Shown here: positions 4,650 through 7,350 of the stretch, piece by piece
How the letters are laid out: each line of letters starts with the position of its first letter
Numbering within the stretch: the stretch's first letter is position 1
Source: DUZB01 sp964407525
Lineage (GTDB): Bacteria > Desulfobacterota > DSM-4660 > Desulfatiglandales > Desulfatiglandaceae
DNA: 7,350 nucleotides
Direction: 5' to 3'
Assembly (NCBI GenBank): GCA_964407525.1
Contig: CAYOWC010000252.1
Location: 1 to 7,350, forward strand
Notes under the pieces: model-generated
Database searches by the model: none
Seen by the model: only the letters and a program-made list of their open reading frames with translations
What the model was told of the DNA's origin: nothing
Translations under genes and position numbers: made by a program

Positions 4650-7196
4650 ATGGCATCAAAAAAAGCATACTATCCTTTTGTTCTGGACCATAAACCGGGC
4701 TTTTTCCTGAATGGGATTTTGTATCGGCTGTTCAAAAGAGTTTTGTTTAACAAGGACATGACGGGCGACCTCAGGAAAATGAACAGTGAAGGAACGGTTC
4801 TTTACGTCATAAAATACAGGGGCCTGCTGGATTATCTCTTGTACCATTACCGTTTTCGTATGAGTCGTCTTCCTTATCCCAAAATTGCCTTCGATATAAA
4901 TATGTCCTTTCTCCTTCCCTTGTCACAACTTTTCAGGGTTTTCAGGTTCTACGTGGCTCACTTTTTCAGACATGGCCGTCTGCCCAACCCGGTAGAAGAC
5001 GGGTTTTTTGAAGACGCCATAAAACGTGGGGATACTTCTCTGCTGTGTCTCGTGAACCCGAAAGGGTTTTCCCGAAGCTTCTTCCATGCTGAGAAGGACC
5101 CTCTTCAGCTTGTTGTGGAAACTCAGGGTCAAATGGATCGACCTGTTTTTATTGTTCCCCAGCTTATCCTCTATAAAAAAACTCCGGAAAAGGAAAATCC
5201 CGGATTCTTTGATATCTTTTTCGGATTTAAGGATAAAATCGGTGTCCTGAGAAAAATTGTACTTTTTTTCAGACATAACAGGAAAGCGTTTATAGATTTT
5301 GGTGAGCCACTGAATTTGAAAGAGTTTTTGAAGGACCAGCCTACTGAAACATCTCTGGAAAAAGTAACCGAGGAAATCCGACATATGCTTCTGGACCGTA
5401 TTGATCGACAGAAGCGGGTCATATTAGGGCCGGTAATGAAATCCAGGCAACAGCTCAAGGAAAAGGTGCTGAAAGACAGCGGGGTGGTTGAAGTAATTGA
5501 GGGCAGTGGGGGAAAGGCGGGGTCGGCGCAGGCGAAAAAAAAGGCGGCCCGGTATTTTGATGAGATTGCTGCTGATTATAATGTGACGTATATCCAGTTT
5601 TCCAGTGTGGTGTTAACCTGGCTCTGGAAGAAGATGTTTCACGGCATAGACGTGAATCCCTCGGAACTGGCAATGGTCAGGGAGTGGGCAAAAAAGGGTC
5701 CTTTGATCTATATCCCTTCCCATAAAAGCCATGTCGATTATCTCATCCTCAACTATATCCTCTATAACCACCAGCTGTTTATTCCTCGAACTGCCGCCGG
5801 GAAGAACCTTTCCTTCTGGCCGATTGGGCCGTTTTTCAGGAAGACGGGGGCGTTTTTTATTCGCAGGAGTTTTAAGGGCGCCAAACTTTACGCGACTGTT
5901 TTTAAACGGTATGTGAAGGCGTTGCTTGAAGAAGGACATCCCCTGGAGTTTTTTATTGAAGGAGGTCGAACCAGAAGCGGAAAGCTGATCCTTCCAAAAA
6001 TAGGGTTCCTTTCCATTCTTGTTGAAGCTTTCAAAGAAGAGTATTGCAGCGACCTTATCTTTGTTCCCGTTTCCATTGTCTATGACCGGGTGGTGGAAAG
6101 CCAGGCTTATCTTAAAGAAGTGGGGGGTGGAGAAAAAGCAAAAGAAACGTTCGGCCAAGTGGTGGCTGCGAGGCATTTCCTGAAAAAAAAATACGGGAAA
6201 ATCTATATTCGTTTTGGAGAACCAATTTCATTGAAGGAATTTTATGCGAGAGAAAATGAAGCCAAGGTTAAGGCCGAGAAACGCCTCGCTTTTCATCTGA
6301 TTCGGGGGATCAATAGGGTCACCCTGGTTACTCCCGTGGGGCTGGCTGCAACGGCCATTCTGACGAGGCACCGGCGAGGTTTTTACCTTTCAGAGTTGAC
6401 AGAGACAGTGGGCGCGATTGAAAAATTTCTCATAAAATATCGGATACCTATGGCGGAACCGTTGGCAGACCCTCAGAAGGCCATGGATGAAACCATAACT
6501 CTTCTCACAAAGAACAATGTGGTCAGTATGCTTGAGGATGCGGATGGTTCCGAGGCCTTTTATTACGTGGATGATGATAAAAAAATGGAGCTGGAATTTT
6601 ACAAAAACAGCATTATTCACTTTTTTATTCGACACTCCTTCCTTGCGCTTTCCCTGATCACTGGAAGTGAAAACGTCAAAAAAGATTCGGAAATTGTTGC
6701 AGACTACAGCTTCCTGACAAGACTCTTCAGATATGAGTTTATCTATGAAGGGGGAAGCACTGTGTCCGGGGAAATAGATGGAGTGATGGAATATTTTTCT
6801 GAGCGCCAACTTATTGAAAGGAATAATGCGAATCAGGGATATGTTCTTACAAGAGGTGGATTCGAAGAATTTCCCTACTGGGTAACCTTCATTATGCCGT
6901 TTCTTGAATCGTACTGGATTGCGACCCGATACATTATCGGGGAGAAGGAAAGTAAAGTGTGGAAACGAAAAGATGAACTGAAAAGTATGACCTATATGGG
7001 GCAGAGGTTCCAGAAACTGGGACTTATTGACCACGTTGAAGCGGTTTCCCATGCAAATTTCAAGAATGCCATGAGCCTTATAAAGGAAGACGGTCTTCCC
7101 ATTTCTGAAAAGCAGAAGGAATCCAACCCTGAAGGATTAGGAAAGCTTTCTGTTCTCAGCCAGCAGTTGTATGATCTTATTCGTTATGCACGGTAA
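4650..7196 (+). CDS. plsB: Glycerol-3-phosphate 1-O-acyltransferase PlsB
   Basis: An 848-residue enzyme that acylates the sn-1 position of glycerol-3-phosphate, using acyl-CoA or acyl-ACP, to give lysophosphatidate, the first committed step of phospholipid synthesis at the inner membrane. All four acyltransferase motifs are present: HKSHVD (catalytic His358 and Asp363), GAFFIRRSFKG at 400-410, FIEGGRTRSGK at 435-445 and FVPVSIVYDRVVE at 471-483. Upstream, residues 297-335 (with EIAADYNVTYIQF and LTWLWKKMFHGIDV) match the block preceding motif I in E. coli PlsB, which is 807 residues long. Residues 50-227 look like a second, degenerate acyltransferase domain with Tyr56 in place of the catalytic His. 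The C-terminal 300 residues resemble the PlsB C-terminal region. ATG 4650 has only a weak GGCGG eight bases upstream, but the N-terminal sequence reads naturally from it. The gene is monocistronic as far as visible. Confidence 0.93.
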   Translation: MASKKAYYPFVLDHKPGFFLNGILYRLFKRVLFNKDMTGDLRKMNSEGTVLYVIKYRGLLDYLLYHYRFRMSRLPYPKIAFDINMSFLLPLSQLFRVFRFYVAHFFRHGRLPNPVEDGFFEDAIKRGDTSLLCLVNPKGFSRSFFHAEKDPLQLVVETQGQMDRPVFIVPQLILYKKTPEKENPGFFDIFFGFKDKIGVLRKIVLFFRHNRKAFIDFGEPLNLKEFLKDQPTETSLEKVTEEIRHMLLDRIDRQKRVILGPVMKSRQQLKEKVLKDSGVVEVIEGSGGKAGSAQAKKKAARYFDEIAADYNVTYIQFSSVVLTWLWKKMFHGIDVNPSELAMVREWAKKGPLIYIPSHKSHVDYLILNYILYNHQLFIPRTAAGKNLSFWPIGPFFRKTGAFFIRRSFKGAKLYATVFKRYVKALLEEGHPLEFFIEGGRTRSGKLILPKIGFLSILVEAFKEEYCSDLIFVPVSIVYDRVVESQAYLKEVGGGEKAKETFGQVVAARHFLKKKYGKIYIRFGEPISLKEFYARENEAKVKAEKRLAFHLIRGINRVTLVTPVGLAATAILTRHRRGFYLSELTETVGAIEKFLIKYRIPMAEPLADPQKAMDETITLLTKNNVVSMLEDADGSEAFYYVDDDKKMELEFYKNSIIHFFIRHSFLALSLITGSENVKKDSEIVADYSFLTRLFRYEFIYEGGSTVSGEIDGVMEYFSERQLIERNNANQGYVLTRGGFEEFPYWVTFIMPFLESYWIATRYIIGEKESKVWKRKDELKSMTYMGQRFQKLGLIDHVEAVSHANFKNAMSLIKEDGLPISEKQKESNPEGLGKLSVLSQQLYDLIRYAR

Positions 7197-7214
7197 CCTC
7201 GTGCTCTTCGTTTC

Positions 7215-7269
7215 GGTTCAAGGTTCAAAGTTCAGTAGGTAGTAAGCGGTAGGCAGTAGGCAGTCAGGG
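7215..7269. repeat. Period-7 degenerate tandem repeat downstream of plsB
   Basis: Two heptamer families follow one another. GGTTCAA (7215-7221), GGTTCAA (7222-7228) and AGTTCA (7229-7234) are followed by GTAGGTA (7235-7241), GTAAGCG (7242-7248), GTAGGCA (7249-7255), GTAGGCA (7256-7262) and GTCAGGG (7263-7269). The array starts 19 bp after the plsB stop codon. The remaining bases to the window end (7270-7350) show no coding frame or convincing terminator. Confidence 0.6.
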
Positions 7270-7350
7270 ACCATCGGGATTCCCTTAATAACCTACCACA
7301 ATACCAAAGTTTCTTTCTCGATCAGATCCCGCTTTAAAACGGGAAGGCGT

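Noticed and set aside
4481..4710. Plus-strand frames across the plsB leader (ATG 4481 to 4693; ATG 4561 to 4710)
   Set aside because: Both run out of frame into plsB, lack good ribosome-binding sites and encode arginine/lysine-rich, low-plausibility peptides. A role in translational coupling to plsB cannot be excluded but is not supported.
5613..7052. Minus-strand open frames of 187 and 220 codons (5613-6176 and 6390-7052) inside plsB
   Set aside because: Both are antisense to conserved PlsB coding sequence; their composition is consistent with shadow frames of a real gene.
7328..7343. Hairpin CCCG/CGGG near the window end as a plsB terminator
   Set aside because: Only four base pairs with an eight-base loop and no following T-tract; it may be part of a feature beyond the window.

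Overview
The window reads as an ordinary chromosomal stretch of a Gram-negative bacterium. The best guess is a deltaproteobacterium-like organism (Desulfobacterota). This is an inference from the gene mix: a TAXI-type TRAP transporter, a PlsB-type glycerol-3-phosphate acyltransferase, a DUF3467 protein and a DUF151 bifunctional-nuclease-family protein, plus heptamer-rich intergenic DNA. I see no rRNA, tRNA, CRISPR array, insertion sequence, phage gene or toxin-antitoxin pair.

Layout. Positions 1-239 hold the 3' end of a TAXI solute-binding protein gene (+). It converges, after a 27 bp gap, with a full-length fused TRAP permease gene on the minus strand (267-2318). An 87 bp divergent spacer follows. 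Then come two tightly linked plus-strand genes: a DUF3467 protein (2406-2684) and a small protein with an amphipathic N-terminus and a winged-helix-like C-terminus (2699-3085). A 213 bp non-coding gap carries a 152 bp segment bounded by 16 bp inverted repeats, with a heptamer-like left end. Next is a YqaB-like HAD phosphatase (3299-3877), convergent with a DUF151 protein gene (3888-4385, minus). A 264 bp divergent region separates the latter from plsB (4650-7196, plus). The last 154 bp contain a short period-7 repeat array and no recognisable gene.

How the parts may work together. The binding protein and permease would form one secondary uptake system for an unknown organic substrate, although they are not in the usual co-directional order. 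PlsB makes lysophosphatidate, the first step of membrane phospholipid synthesis. The DUF3467/winged-helix pair looks like a small operon of unknown, possibly regulatory, role.

The most interesting non-coding signal is the divergent region at 4386-4649. Good sigma70-like promoters for the DUF151 gene and for plsB share nearly the same -10 hexamer on opposite strands. The deduced plsB leader is about 200 nt long and contains an intrinsic-terminator-like hairpin plus competing inverted repeats, which suggests attenuation or a small RNA. The most interesting protein signal is a clear internal duplication in PlsB: the N-terminal third is a second acyltransferase-like domain whose catalytic histidine is replaced by tyrosine. 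I found no convincing evidence of a wholly new defence or mobile system.
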